Assembly: GCA_034110465.1 (NCBI GenBank)
Contig: JAWUZD010000002.1
Location: 1-64,000, forward strand
Source: Aurantibacter sp034110465
GTDB lineage: Bacteria > Bacteroidota > Bacteroidia > Flavobacteriales > Flavobacteriaceae
Direction of reading: 5' to 3'
DNA length: 64,000 nt
Both the position numbers and the translations under genes were made by a program. Each line of letters opens with the position of its first letter. Within the stretch, counting starts at the first letter, position 1. Of this stretch, positions 45,248 to 54,871 are shown piece by piece. The notes under the pieces are model-generated. The model was not told where the DNA came from, searched no databases, and worked only from the letters and a program-made list of their open reading frames with translations.

Positions 45248-45549
45248 CTAACTCAAAACTAGACTTCCCTGAATAATTTGACTGTTTTACTCATTCTTAC
45301 TACTCTTTTACTATTATAATTACATATATTAGATATATAATAACAAAGTCTTGAAGCATTATTTAATCAATGCCTTTCATCTGTTTGATTGGAATAACAT
45401 TGGTTCCTAAAAAAGATTAGTCTACCCTTTTTTAAGTGTTTAGAAATAAATAGAAAACTTGTTTTAAGACTTTTTTTCAATTTTACTAACTAGCTATTTA
45501 TCAATCTAAATTATAAGAATGCCATTAGCTAAAAATGATTTTTTTTAGA
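45248..45549. other. Gene-free AT-rich stretch
   Basis: 302 bases between the convergent DCC and rhodanese genes. I see no terminator, promoter, ORF or repeat in it. Confidence 0.5.
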
Positions 45550-46359
45550 TTACTTAATTAAAGTTCCATATTCAGTCCAAGAACCATCGTAAACACTTGT
45601 GTTTGTATAACCAACTTCAGACGCTGCTAAATCTAATATTGAAGCTGTAATTCCAGAACCACAACTAAAAACTAAATGTTGTTTTTTAGTTAATTTTGAA
45701 AACATAGTTATCAATTCTTCTTTAGATTTTAATAACCCGTTTTCTAAAACCAATTCATAAGGTAAATTAATAGAATTTGGAATAGTTCCACTTCTTAAAC
45801 CTTTTCTAGGTTCTGGAACTTCAGAATTAAAACGTTCAGAAGATCTTGCATCTATAATAGAAAAATTGAAATCTTCTGATATGGCAGAAATAGAATCTAT
45901 AAATACATTTTTATTTGGCTTATAAGTCGCTGTAAAATTCCCTTTAGAAGTTATTTTAATATATTCTGAAACTGTTTTATAGCCTTGCTTTTTCCATTCT
46001 GGTAAACCACCATTTAACACAAAGATATTTTCAAATCCAAAAACCTTAAACAGCCATAAAGCACGAGGACTACTATAAACTCCTAAAGCATCGTAAATCA
46101 CAATTTTAGAGTTGGTATTTACACCTAATTCTTGAGCAGATTCTTGAAACTGCGCTTGACTTGGAATAGTATTAGGAAATAACGCATCTAAATCGCTAAA
46201 CTTGTTTTTAATATCGAAAAAAATCGAATTAGGAATTGATTCAAAAACAGTAGTTTCTGCTTTAGAAGTCACTTTAGGCATTGTAGCATCTAAAATAATA
46301 AGGTTTTCATCTTCTAAATGAGATTTTAACCATTCTACTGAAACTATATTGGATGTCAT
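45550..46359 (-). CDS. Sulfurtransferase (tandem rhodanese)
   Basis: 269 residues, two rhodanese domains. The second carries the active-site loop CGSGITA (Cys near residue 231), like 3-mercaptopyruvate sulfurtransferases (CG(S)GVTA). The first domain is inactive-like. N-terminal VSVEWLKSHLEDENLIILDA and the linker features match. It would transfer sulfur from 3-mercaptopyruvate or thiosulfate to an acceptor. The start overlaps the upstream membrane-protein gene by 4 bp. Confidence 0.9.
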   Translation of the reverse strand: MTSNIVSVEWLKSHLEDENLIILDATMPKVTSKAETTVFESIPNSIFFDIKNKFSDLDALFPNTIPSQAQFQESAQELGVNTNSKIVIYDALGVYSSPRALWLFKVFGFENIFVLNGGLPEWKKQGYKTVSEYIKITSKGNFTATYKPNKNVFIDSISAISEDFNFSIIDARSSERFNSEVPEPRKGLRSGTIPNSINLPYELVLENGLLKSKEELITMFSKLTKKQHLVFSCGSGITASILDLAASEVGYTNTSVYDGSWTEYGTLIK

Positions 46360-46661
46360 AAATTTATGAATTTTAAAAAGTACAAATAAAACATACCAAT
46401 AACAAAAGAAATAGTATTTAGCCCTAATAACTTAGATCGTTCAATAGTATAAAATTTATAGTTTTTAATTGCATTAACATATAGTAATAAAACTAATACT
46501 AAAGCAATCAAAGTTGACCCCAATACATAATATTTTCCATCATCATAATGTTTTAAAACATCATAAATACTAAATACAAAAAAGTAATATAACAATGCTT
46601 GAACAAAAACCCAAGTTATCTTATTTTTAAAGAAAACACCTACCAAGCTCAATAATGCCAA
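46356..46661 (-). CDS. Small membrane protein (start uncertain)
   Basis: At least 101 residues with three or four membrane spans. The frame stays open upstream to a stop at 46757 and reads convincingly (DLIETLHFLYSIEAFIGVHN), but no ATG, GTG or TTG occurs before the TTG at 46661; the first sense codon is an ATT at 46754. Either a rare ATT start is used or the 5' end has decayed. It overlaps the rhodanese gene by 4 bp. Function unknown. Confidence 0.5.
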   Translation of the reverse strand: MALLSLVGVFFKNKITWVFVQALLYYFFVFSIYDVLKHYDDGKYYVLGSTLIALVLVLLLYVNAIKNYKFYTIERSKLLGLNTISFVIGMFYLYFLKFINL

Positions 46662-46741
46662 ACATAAATAACTATAGTCTATACCATAATTGTGTACACC
46701 AATAAAAGCTTCAATGGAGTATAAGAAATGTAAAGTTTCAA

Positions 46742-46849
46742 TTAAATCACAAATTTATAAATCAAAATAGAAGCTATAAGGATTACAAATAGAACTACTA
46801 TTAATTGAACTATAAATAAACTAACATATTTTTTAAATAATAAATTCAC
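46742..46849 (-). CDS. Possible tiny membrane protein (35 residues)
   Basis: GTG at 46849 to TAA at 46742; one long hydrophobic segment (FIVQLIVVLFVILIASILIY) after a basic start (MNLLFKKY). It begins 2 bases after the symporter stop, so it could be co-translated. In DNA this AT-rich, hydrophobic frames arise by chance, so support is weak. Confidence 0.3.
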   Translation of the reverse strand: MNLLFKKYVSLFIVQLIVVLFVILIASILIYKFVI

Positions 46850-46851
46850 TA

Positions 46852-48171
46852 CTACTTTACCTTATCGTAATTATCATCCCATTCTTTTGGTTTAGGATCG
46901 TGTAATTTACCTAAAGACTTAGCAACCAACAAAGCAACTGTTGCATCTCCGGTAACATTTACGGTAGTTCTACACATATCTAAAGGTCTATCTACTGCAA
47001 AAATCAAGGCTAATCCAATTGGCAATAAGTGCGATGGAAAACCTATAGATTCTAATACAATAACTAACATTACCATTCCTGCACTTGGTACTGCTGCACT
47101 TCCAATAGAAGCTAATAATGCTGTTAAAATAATAACTAATTGATTGGTAAATGTTAAGCCTTCTGGCCAAATAACCTGCATAATAAATACAGCTGCAATG
47201 CCTTGATATAAACTTGTTCCGTCCATATTTATAGTGGCTCCAACAGGTAAAACAAAACCTGTAACTTCTTTATCTACACCAACGTGTTCTTCTACACGTT
47301 CCATAGTTACTGGTAATGTTGCAGCACTAGAACTTGTAGAAAAAGCCAATAATTGCGCCGGACTAATTTGCTTTAAAAACCATAATGGCGATTTTTTAGC
47401 CACAAATTTTACTAATAACATATAGAAACCAATCATTAAAATTAATCCACCAACTACACAAGCAGCATAATTTACTAATTTTAATAGTATTTCTGGATCA
47501 TCAAATGCAATCATCACGTTTGCTAATAATGCAAATACTGCATAAGGCGCAAAAAGCATAATTAAATCTACCATTTTCATAACCACTTCGTTTAAAGAAT
47601 CGAAAAACTTAATTAATGGTTTAGCTTTCTTTTCTTCTATTAATAACAAGCAAATTCCTACAAACAATGCAAAGAAAATAATTTGAAGCATTTTTGCTTC
47701 GCCTAAAGAGACAAATATGTTCTGTGGGAAAATATCTATTAAAGCTTGTAGTGGTCCAGCTTCTTGAGTTACTTTAGCTTTAGTTACCATAGCATCTCCA
47801 GAAGCTCCAAATGAGGTTTTGATATTCTCTATAGTTTCTGGCGACATTCCTGTTCCTGGTTTTACAATATTTACTATAGTTAAACCAATTACAATGGCTA
47901 CCAATGTTGTTGCAATATAAATACCTACGGTACGTAAGCCCATTTTTTTGATTTTAGAAATATCTTTTAAATCGGCTACACCTTTAATTAAAGAGGCTAA
48001 AATTAATGGAACTGCTATTAACTTTAAAAGATTAATAAAAATAGTTCCAAAAGGCTTTATCCAATCGGTTACAAAACCTTTTCCGCCATCTACAGATGTC
48101 ATTATAAATCCAAAAATGATTCCTAGAATCATTCCAATTAAGATTTTCCAGTGTAATGCCAATTTTTTCAT
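46852..48171 (-). CDS. Dicarboxylate/amino acid:cation symporter (DAACS)
   Basis: 439 residues. The family motif PVGATINMDGTSLYQGIAAVFI and the serine-rich AFSTSSSAATLPVT hairpin region are exact for GltP/DctA-type transporters. Eight membrane spans and two re-entrant loops are expected. It imports glutamate, aspartate or C4-dicarboxylates with Na+ or H+. The 3' end is followed by a tandem TAG TAG. Confidence 0.94.
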   Translation of the reverse strand: MKKLALHWKILIGMILGIIFGFIMTSVDGGKGFVTDWIKPFGTIFINLLKLIAVPLILASLIKGVADLKDISKIKKMGLRTVGIYIATTLVAIVIGLTIVNIVKPGTGMSPETIENIKTSFGASGDAMVTKAKVTQEAGPLQALIDIFPQNIFVSLGEAKMLQIIFFALFVGICLLLIEEKKAKPLIKFFDSLNEVVMKMVDLIMLFAPYAVFALLANVMIAFDDPEILLKLVNYAACVVGGLILMIGFYMLLVKFVAKKSPLWFLKQISPAQLLAFSTSSSAATLPVTMERVEEHVGVDKEVTGFVLPVGATINMDGTSLYQGIAAVFIMQVIWPEGLTFTNQLVIILTALLASIGSAAVPSAGMVMLVIVLESIGFPSHLLPIGLALIFAVDRPLDMCRTTVNVTGDATVALLVAKSLGKLHDPKPKEWDDNYDKVK

Positions 48172-48260
48172 AGGTGTTGTATCTTGATGTTTTTTATGTT
48201 AGTTTGAACTATAATTAATAGCCTTGATTGATCCGGCATCCTTTTTTATGGTGAATATCT

Positions 48261-48281
48261 AAAAAAGATATAGCGGAAAGC
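48261..48281. repeat. Intergenic repeat motif, copy A
   Basis: AAAAAAGATATAGCGGAAAGC, 21 bases, nearly repeated at 62947-62967 (one base different). Both copies are in intergenic DNA. Here the flanking sequence differs after AAAGC. Confidence 0.6.
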
Positions 48282-48305
48282 AAGTTTAAGCTCCTTAAAA
48301 TTATT

Positions 48306-49367
48306 TTATTGATACATTTTATTTTGCAAATAAAAATCTGCTAAAACCAATGCTGTCATAGCCTCAACTATTGGAACTGCTCGCGGAACTACGCAAGGAT
48401 CGTGTCTGCCTTTTCCTTGGGATTCTATAATTTCTCCTTGATTAGTTAATGTGTCTTGTTTCTGAATTAAAGTAGCAACTGGCTTAAATGCCACACGAAA
48501 ATACACATCCATTCCGTTGCTTATACCACCTTGAATTCCTCCAGAGAGATTGGTTTTTGTTGTACCATCTGGATTATATAAATCGTTGTGATCGCTACCT
48601 TTCATTTTTGCGCCACAAAATCCACTACCATATTCAAAACCTTTTACAGCATTTATACTAAGCATAGCTTTACCTAATTCTGCGTGAAGCTTATCGAAAA
48701 CAGGTTCTCCAAGTCCGATAGGCATATTTTGAGCCACGCAAGTTATGGTTCCACCAATGGTATCGCCTTGTTTTTTAATTTCTTTAATTTTTTCTATCAT
48801 CTTTTCTGCAGTTGCTTTGTCTGGACAACGTACATCGTTAGCATCTGTTTTAGAAAAATCTAAGTCTTGATATGGTTTATCAATAAATAAATCGCCAACC
48901 GATGATGTAAATGCGTTAATTTTAATGTCTTTAATCACTTGTTTAGCAATTGCACCGGCAACTACTCTACTTGCAGTTTCGCGTGCAGAACTGCGTCCTC
49001 CACCACGATAATCTCTAATACCATATTTTTGTTGGTACACATAATCTGCGTGACTTGGCCTATAACTATCCTTGATATGAGTATAATCTTTAGATTTCTG
49101 ATTTTCGTTTTCTATTATAAATCCAATTGATGTTCCTGTGGTTTTACCTTCAAAAATTCCAGATAGAAATTTAACTGTATCAGATTCTTTACGTTGTGTT
49201 ACAATTGCAGATTGCCCTGGTTTTCTTCTATCTAAATCCTTTTGTATAGCCTCTAAATCTAATTCTATATTTGGCGGACAACCATCTATTATTCCACCAA
49301 TTGCTAATCCGTGAGATTCACCAAAAGTGGTTATTTTAAATGAATTTCCAAATGAATTTCCTGCCAT
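48306..49367 (-). CDS. aroC: Chorismate synthase
   Basis: 353 residues from the ATG at 49367 (MAGNSFGNSF). Conserved motifs: TFGESHG, the RRKPGQS-like DRRKPGQS, GGGRSSARETASRVVAG and FRVAFKP. It converts 5-enolpyruvylshikimate-3-phosphate to chorismate using reduced FMN. A longer frame begins at 49424, but the added 19 residues are not conserved-looking, so I chose the internal ATG. Confidence 0.96.
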   Translation of the reverse strand: MAGNSFGNSFKITTFGESHGLAIGGIIDGCPPNIELDLEAIQKDLDRRKPGQSAIVTQRKESDTVKFLSGIFEGKTTGTSIGFIIENENQKSKDYTHIKDSYRPSHADYVYQQKYGIRDYRGGGRSSARETASRVVAGAIAKQVIKDIKINAFTSSVGDLFIDKPYQDLDFSKTDANDVRCPDKATAEKMIEKIKEIKKQGDTIGGTITCVAQNMPIGLGEPVFDKLHAELGKAMLSINAVKGFEYGSGFCGAKMKGSDHNDLYNPDGTTKTNLSGGIQGGISNGMDVYFRVAFKPVATLIQKQDTLTNQGEIIESQGKGRHDPCVVPRAVPIVEAMTALVLADFYLQNKMYQ

Positions 49368-49594
49368 TACACTAGTTTGTTTTATTAGAATATATTGTAA
49401 AAATAAGAAATCAAATGTAGACATTCTTATTTATTTAATGATTGCTTCCGTTTTATTAATATAATAGATAACAATTTGCTTATAATAAGTTTAATTAAAC
49501 TGTTTTTTTAGTTAAGAAATTAAAGATTAATAAATTAATTTATAGCTTTTTTACTAAAAAAGCTTAATTTTGATGTGAAATCAATATAAATATT

Positions 49595-50458
49595 ATGAAA
49601 TTAAGACTTTATACCGCAGCTTTTTTTGCTGTAATTCTATCAGCTTGTTCATCTGATGACAGCTCTGATTCTCCAACAAATACTGGTGGATCTACAGGTG
49701 GCGGATCACAACAAACTACAGTGACTGGGGATTTTTTCCCTTTAGCTCAAGATAACGAATGGAATTATAATGTTGTTAATACCGATAATGATACAACAGA
49801 TGAAACTGAAAGTACTGATGTCTTAAAGGTTGAAAGTGTTTCTGGTGATGCATATACCTTAAATGTTAATAATGGTGGAGTTGCAAATGGAACTATGAAC
49901 AGCTTATTAACTTCTGGAGAATTAACTGCTACAGAAACACAATTAACTGCTACTGGTAGTTTAGAATTTCCAATAGATGGTGTAAGTGACTTAAGTATTG
50001 ATTTTACAGATGCTAAGTTTTATGATACTGCGGCAAATTTAAATTCTACAATACATAATCAGTCTGGAACTATATCTGAAACCATTCAAACTATTCCACT
50101 AACCATAAATTATAATTTATCTTCTACTCAGTTAGAAAACTTAGATACATATACTTTAGATGGAGTTACATATACAAACGTAACTAAAGCTAAAATTGAA
50201 TTAGACCTTGAGGTTAAAGCTACTGTTACTGTAGTTATTCCAATTACACTCTCAATAATTGATAATCAAAATGTATTAGAAATTATCTCTTATTTTGCAG
50301 ATGGTGTTGGTTTAATTTATGCTGAAGCAGACACACAATTTCAAATGAACCAAACTACAATATCTCAATTAGAAGCTGCTGGAATAGATTTAACAGGAAT
50401 ACCTACATCTGCCTCTATTACAAACACACAAACAATAGACACGTATACTATAAACTAA
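49595..50458 (+). CDS. Surface-exposed lipoprotein candidate, function unknown
   Basis: 287 residues. Lipobox LSAC (Cys18) is followed by an acidic SSDDSSDS stretch, like the lipoprotein export signal that sends Bacteroidetes lipoproteins to the cell surface, then a Gly/Thr linker. The rest is strand-rich, with FFPLAQDNEWNYNVV near residue 45, a motif often seen in Bacteroidetes surface proteins. No known domain recognised. It converges with the FAD/Fe-S oxidoreductase gene with no gap. Confidence 0.7.
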   Translation: MKLRLYTAAFFAVILSACSSDDSSDSPTNTGGSTGGGSQQTTVTGDFFPLAQDNEWNYNVVNTDNDTTDETESTDVLKVESVSGDAYTLNVNNGGVANGTMNSLLTSGELTATETQLTATGSLEFPIDGVSDLSIDFTDAKFYDTAANLNSTIHNQSGTISETIQTIPLTINYNLSSTQLENLDTYTLDGVTYTNVTKAKIELDLEVKATVTVVIPITLSIIDNQNVLEIISYFADGVGLIYAEADTQFQMNQTTISQLEAAGIDLTGIPTSASITNTQTIDTYTIN

Positions 50459-53365
50459 TTATAGTAAAGCATCTTTTAATATACTTACCGGATGGAATGC
50501 AGTGCGCTGTGTTCCATCTTTTATTTGATGCCTGCAACTTGTTCCAGATGCAGAAATTATAACATCTACGCTTGCTTTACGGATAGCAGGAAATAAGGTC
50601 TGCTCTCCTACTTTCATACTTATCTTGTAATTTTCTTTTTCGTATCCAAAACTTCCAGCCATTCCGCAGCAACCACTTGGAATTATTGTTGGCTTATAAT
50701 TTTTAGGAAGATTTAAAATATCGAAGGTTGTTTTCTGATTACTTAAAGCTTTTTGATGGCAATGTCCATGTATTTTAAGCTGCTTTGCTTCGGTTGTAAA
50801 TTGATTTGATGTAATGTTACCTAATGATATTTCTTCTGCTAAAAACTCATCTATAATAAACGTATTATTTGCAATATGTTCTGTCGAAGTTTTATCATCT
50901 ACCAAGCGCTTATATTCATCTCTAAAAGTTAATATAGCCGATGGTTCTAAACCTATTAAAGGTGTTTCTTTAGAAATTAAATCTTTAAAAACAGCCACAT
51001 TTTTAGTAGCCACTACTTTTGCTTGCTCTAAAAATCCTTTAGAAATAAAGGTTCTACCGCTTTCTTCGTGATTTACAAAAAGCACTTTGTAATTTAGCCT
51101 TGTTAAAAGTTCGTACGCATCAAAAGCAACTTCTACATCTAAATAGTTAGAAAACTCATCTACAAATAGATAAACCGATTTTATTGGATTACTAACAATA
51201 GTTTCTTTCTTTTTAATAGAATTTATAGCCGATTTATGAACTAAAGGTAAACTACGCTCTTGAGCTACACCATTGAATTGTTTTAACGCTTTAGATGTAA
51301 TTTTATTAGTAAAAATAAAGTTAGTAATACTTGGTGCAATAGCTCCTAACTTATTCAGTTTTGTGTTGTATGCAAAGAGTTTAGATCTTAAACTAAACCC
51401 ATTTTCTTTTTGATATTGATATAGAAACTCCGATTTTAAAACTGCAATATCCACATTGCTGGGACATTCTGTAGCACAAGCTTTACAACTTAAACATAAG
51501 TCTAAAGATTCTTTAATTTCTTCGGAATTAAATCGGTTCGTTTTATCAGAATTGGTTAAGAATTCACGCAATGTATTTGCTCTAGAACGCGTTACATCTT
51601 TTTCGTCTTTTGTTGCTCTGTAACTTGGACACATTGCTCCTCCAGCAAAAGTGTCTTTTCTACAATCTCCAGAACCATTACATTTTTCTGCCAAACGTAA
51701 ATAACCTCCAGAATCGGAAAAATCCATTAATGTTTCAAGCTCTGGTTCTACTCTATCAACCTCATAACGAAACGATTCATCCATTTTTGGCGCATCTACA
51801 ATCTTTCCAGGATTGAAAATATTATTAGGATCGAATAATTGTTTTATTCTTCGACATAACTGATAATTATTTTCACCAATCATAATTGGTAAAAACTCGG
51901 CTCTTACAATTCCATCGCCGTGTTCTCCACTAAAAGAGCCTTGATATTTCTTAGTTAAATGAGCAACATCTGTGGTGATTTGTCTAAATAAACCAACATC
52001 TCTTTTAGTTTTTAAGTTAAGAATTGGTCTTAAATGAATTTCTCCTGCACCTGCATGTGCGTAATACACCGCTTTTTGTTGATACTTATCCATCAAAACA
52101 GTAAAATCTGATATAAATTTAGATAAATCTGGTAACGCTACTGCAGTATCTTCTATACAAGCAACAGCTTTTCTATCTCCTATCATATTTCCTAATAAAC
52201 CTAAACCTGCCTTTCGTAACTCTAAAGCCTGATTAATCTCATTTCCTTTTAAAATAGGATTAGCATAACTTAAACCTTTAACCTCTAAGTCTTTTATTAG
52301 TGTTTTGGCTTTTTCTGTAGCCAATTCAAGAGTTTCTGCTTTTATTTCTAACATTAAAATAGCAGCTGGATCGCCTTGAATAAAGAATCTATTACGTAAT
52401 TGTGTTGCATTGTTTTTTGTACAATCTAGAATGACTTTATCCATCATCTCACAAGTGTACAAATTGTGCTTCATTGTATTTTCTACATCATTTAAACAAT
52501 CATCAATAGATTTGTAATGCGATGCTACCATTACCGCTTCAGTTGGTGGTAATTTATCTAATTGTAAAGTTATTTCTGTTGTAAATGCTAGCGTTCCTTC
52601 GCTTCCTGATAATAAATTACAGAAATTAAAATTACGATCGCGTTTATTAAATATATTGGACCACAATAATTCATCTACAGCATAACCCGTATTACGTCTA
52701 TGAATAGATGGTTTTGGAAATTCTGATTCTATTTCGTCCTGAACTGCTGTAATAGATAATTCTTCAAAAACAGACTTATAAAGTTTTCCTTCTAAGGTGT
52801 TTAATTTTAATTTGTTTTTGAATTCCTCTTGAGAGATTTCGCCAAATTCAGCATTAGAACCGTCGGATAAAATGGTTTTTAATGATACCGTTTTTTCTCG
52901 TGTTACACCATATTGAATAGATGTAGTTCCAGAAGAGTTGTTTCCTACCATTCCACCAATCATACAACGGTTAGATGTTGATGTATTTGGTCCAAAAAAC
53001 AAACCAAAAGGCTTTAAGTATACATTCAAAGCGTCTCTTACAACTCCTGGATGAACAGTGATTTGCATTTTTTCTTTATCAAATGATAGTATCTTTGTAA
53101 AGTGTTTAGAAACATCCACTACTAAACCTTCTCCAACGCATTGACCTGCTAAAGAAGTTCCTGCTGTTCTTGGTATTAAAGAAGTGTTATTTTTAAGTGC
53201 AAAATCAATTAAAATTTTAATATCAGCTTCATCTTTTGGGTAAGCAACTCCTAAAGGAAGTTTTCTATAAACTGAAGCATCTGTAGCATAAATTCCTTTA
53301 TGAAGTGCATCAAATTTAAGTTCGCCTTTTAACGCTTTTTCTAATTGAAGTAATTGGTCTTTCAT
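50459..53365 (-). CDS. FAD-linked oxidase/Fe-S fusion, YdiJ-like (candidate D-2-hydroxyglutarate dehydrogenase)
   Basis: 968 residues from the ATG at 53365. Order: a PCMH-type FAD-binding domain (PRTAGTSLAGQCVGEGLVVD and VGNNSSGTTSIQYG), a GlcD-like C-terminal FAD-oxidase domain, a 4Fe-4S segment (SGDCRK...CPSYRATKDE, CLSCKACATECPSNVD), and a C-terminal CCG domain (HGHCHQKALS and PSGCCGMAGSFGYEK). This is the YdiJ layout; YdiJ is a D-2-hydroxyglutarate dehydrogenase. D-lactate dehydrogenase fusions look alike, so substrate is inferred from context (DUF1338 gene, Lrp regulator). The frame extends to a TTG at 53377, which overlaps the Lrp gene and was not chosen. Confidence 0.85.
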   Translation of the reverse strand: MKDQLLQLEKALKGELKFDALHKGIYATDASVYRKLPLGVAYPKDEADIKILIDFALKNNTSLIPRTAGTSLAGQCVGEGLVVDVSKHFTKILSFDKEKMQITVHPGVVRDALNVYLKPFGLFFGPNTSTSNRCMIGGMVGNNSSGTTSIQYGVTREKTVSLKTILSDGSNAEFGEISQEEFKNKLKLNTLEGKLYKSVFEELSITAVQDEIESEFPKPSIHRRNTGYAVDELLWSNIFNKRDRNFNFCNLLSGSEGTLAFTTEITLQLDKLPPTEAVMVASHYKSIDDCLNDVENTMKHNLYTCEMMDKVILDCTKNNATQLRNRFFIQGDPAAILMLEIKAETLELATEKAKTLIKDLEVKGLSYANPILKGNEINQALELRKAGLGLLGNMIGDRKAVACIEDTAVALPDLSKFISDFTVLMDKYQQKAVYYAHAGAGEIHLRPILNLKTKRDVGLFRQITTDVAHLTKKYQGSFSGEHGDGIVRAEFLPIMIGENNYQLCRRIKQLFDPNNIFNPGKIVDAPKMDESFRYEVDRVEPELETLMDFSDSGGYLRLAEKCNGSGDCRKDTFAGGAMCPSYRATKDEKDVTRSRANTLREFLTNSDKTNRFNSEEIKESLDLCLSCKACATECPSNVDIAVLKSEFLYQYQKENGFSLRSKLFAYNTKLNKLGAIAPSITNFIFTNKITSKALKQFNGVAQERSLPLVHKSAINSIKKKETIVSNPIKSVYLFVDEFSNYLDVEVAFDAYELLTRLNYKVLFVNHEESGRTFISKGFLEQAKVVATKNVAVFKDLISKETPLIGLEPSAILTFRDEYKRLVDDKTSTEHIANNTFIIDEFLAEEISLGNITSNQFTTEAKQLKIHGHCHQKALSNQKTTFDILNLPKNYKPTIIPSGCCGMAGSFGYEKENYKISMKVGEQTLFPAIRKASVDVIISASGTSCRHQIKDGTQRTAFHPVSILKDALL

Positions 53366-53369
53366 AAAC

Positions 53370-53831
53370 TTATGCAATAATTACTGGTACAGATCTATCA
53401 AAATTAGTTGTAAAACAAATAAAAGAATCTGTTCCTGCAACACCTTCAATTTCGTGAACGTGATTGTATAAAATACTTCTTAAATGATCGTTGTCTTTAG
53501 AGTAAATTAAGACAAATATAGCATACTTTCCAGATACGTAATTACATTCGGTAACTTCTGGAATGGTTTGCAATGCCAATACTACTTTTTCTGCGTATCG
53601 TGCTTCTTTTAAACGAATTCCAACATAAGCTTTTGTACTGTAGCCTAATTTTTTCTCGTCTAGTATTAAATCAGCTTTTTTAATTAAACCATCATCTTTT
53701 AATTTTTTAATACGTTGATGTACTAAAGAGTTAGAAATATTAAGTTCTTGAGCTATTTTAGAAAATGCTTTTCTAGCATCCTTTTTTAGCGATAATAATA
53801 TTTCTTGGTCTATATAATCAAGTTGACTCAT
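53370..53831 (-). CDS. Lrp/AsnC family transcriptional regulator
   Basis: 153 residues. N-terminal winged helix-turn-helix (LDYIDQEILLSLKKDARKAF, LNISNSLVHQRIKKL), then a RAM/ACT-like effector domain (GYSTKAYVGIRL...EVTECNYVSGKYAIFVLI). The effector is probably an amino acid or related metabolite. It lies 4 bases upstream of the YdiJ-like gene and divergent from the DUF1338 gene, so it likely controls one or both. Confidence 0.92.
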   Translation of the reverse strand: MSQLDYIDQEILLSLKKDARKAFSKIAQELNISNSLVHQRIKKLKDDGLIKKADLILDEKKLGYSTKAYVGIRLKEARYAEKVVLALQTIPEVTECNYVSGKYAIFVLIYSKDNDHLRSILYNHVHEIEGVAGTDSFICFTTNFDRSVPVIIA

Positions 53832-53995
53832 TTCTATTCATTTTAAAGTCTATAAAAACCAAACTAACACTATAACAACTTATAATAGATTGATTAAACA
53901 AAATAGACCCAATTGCGGAACAAAAATAACTTTTATTTAACTATTAAAGAACTGATTTGACTTATTTTTACAGTAATAATAATCATATAACAAAA

Positions 53996-54802
53996 ATGAC
54001 AACAACACAATTATTCGACAAATTATGGAATGAGTACGTAGAACGTACGCCATCTGCGTTAAAAGTAAAAGATTTATTTGTAAACGAAGGAAATACTGTT
54101 TATAATGATCACGTTGCTTTTAGAACTTTTGATGACCCAAGAGTAAATATTGATGTTTTAGCTACAGCTTTTTTAAATAATGGTTATGAATATGTAAACG
54201 ATTACCATTTTGAAAAGAAAAAATTATATGCAAAACATTATGCGCATAAAACAGATGAAAATGCACCTTTAGTATTTATTAGCCAATTAATTACATCTGA
54301 ACTTTCTTATGAATTACAAGCTACAATTAAAAAAACATTAGATCAAGTTGATTTTACTAAAGTTCCAGCTGAAGAATTAGTATTTAAAGGTCGACTATGG
54401 AATACACCAAATTTTGAAACTTATTCTAATTTATTAGAAGAGTCTGAATATGCTGGTTGGTTATATATCAATGGTTTCTGTTCTAATCACTTTACTGTGG
54501 ATATTAACAAATTAGATACGTTTAAAACAATTAAAGAAGTCAATAGTTTTATTAAATCTAATGGTTTTGAAATGAATACTTCTGGTGGAGAAATTAAAGG
54601 AACGCCAGGTGATTATTTAGAACAATCAAGTATTTTAGCAGATAAATTCAAAGTAGAATTTGAAGAAGGTATTAAAGAAATTACTTCTTGTTACTACGAA
54701 TTTGCCTACAGACATAATATGCCAAACGGTGAATTATTTAAAGGCTTTATTGCAACTTCTGCAGACAAGATTTTTGAAAGTACAGATATGGTTTTGCAAT
54801 AG
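53996..54802 (+). CDS. DUF1338 protein, candidate 2-oxoadipate dioxygenase/decarboxylase (HglS-like)
   Basis: 268 residues from the ATG at 53996. The HglS-type metal triad can be placed: His39 in NDHVAFRTF (Arg43 follows as in the substrate-binding motif), His165 in SNHFTVDIN, and Glu235 in YYEFAYRHNM. HglS converts 2-oxoadipate to D-2-hydroxyglutarate in bacterial lysine breakdown. The protein is shorter than HglS but the motif spacing is similar. A divergent YdiJ-like gene with an Lrp regulator could finish the conversion to 2-oxoglutarate. A TTG at 53957 extends the frame but lies in the promoter region, so it was not used. Confidence 0.85.
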   Translation: MTTTQLFDKLWNEYVERTPSALKVKDLFVNEGNTVYNDHVAFRTFDDPRVNIDVLATAFLNNGYEYVNDYHFEKKKLYAKHYAHKTDENAPLVFISQLITSELSYELQATIKKTLDQVDFTKVPAEELVFKGRLWNTPNFETYSNLLEESEYAGWLYINGFCSNHFTVDINKLDTFKTIKEVNSFIKSNGFEMNTSGGEIKGTPGDYLEQSSILADKFKVEFEEGIKEITSCYYEFAYRHNMPNGELFKGFIATSADKIFESTDMVLQ

Positions 54803-54871
54803 TAATTAGGACAAACGCTTTTTTAATGTTTACCTTTAACGCTTAAATTATTTTTAATTAAACAAATACAT

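Noticed and set aside
49368..49424. Longer N-terminus of chorismate synthase
   Set aside because: The added residues are hydrophobic and unlike the family start, while MAGNSFGNSF begins at a normal position.
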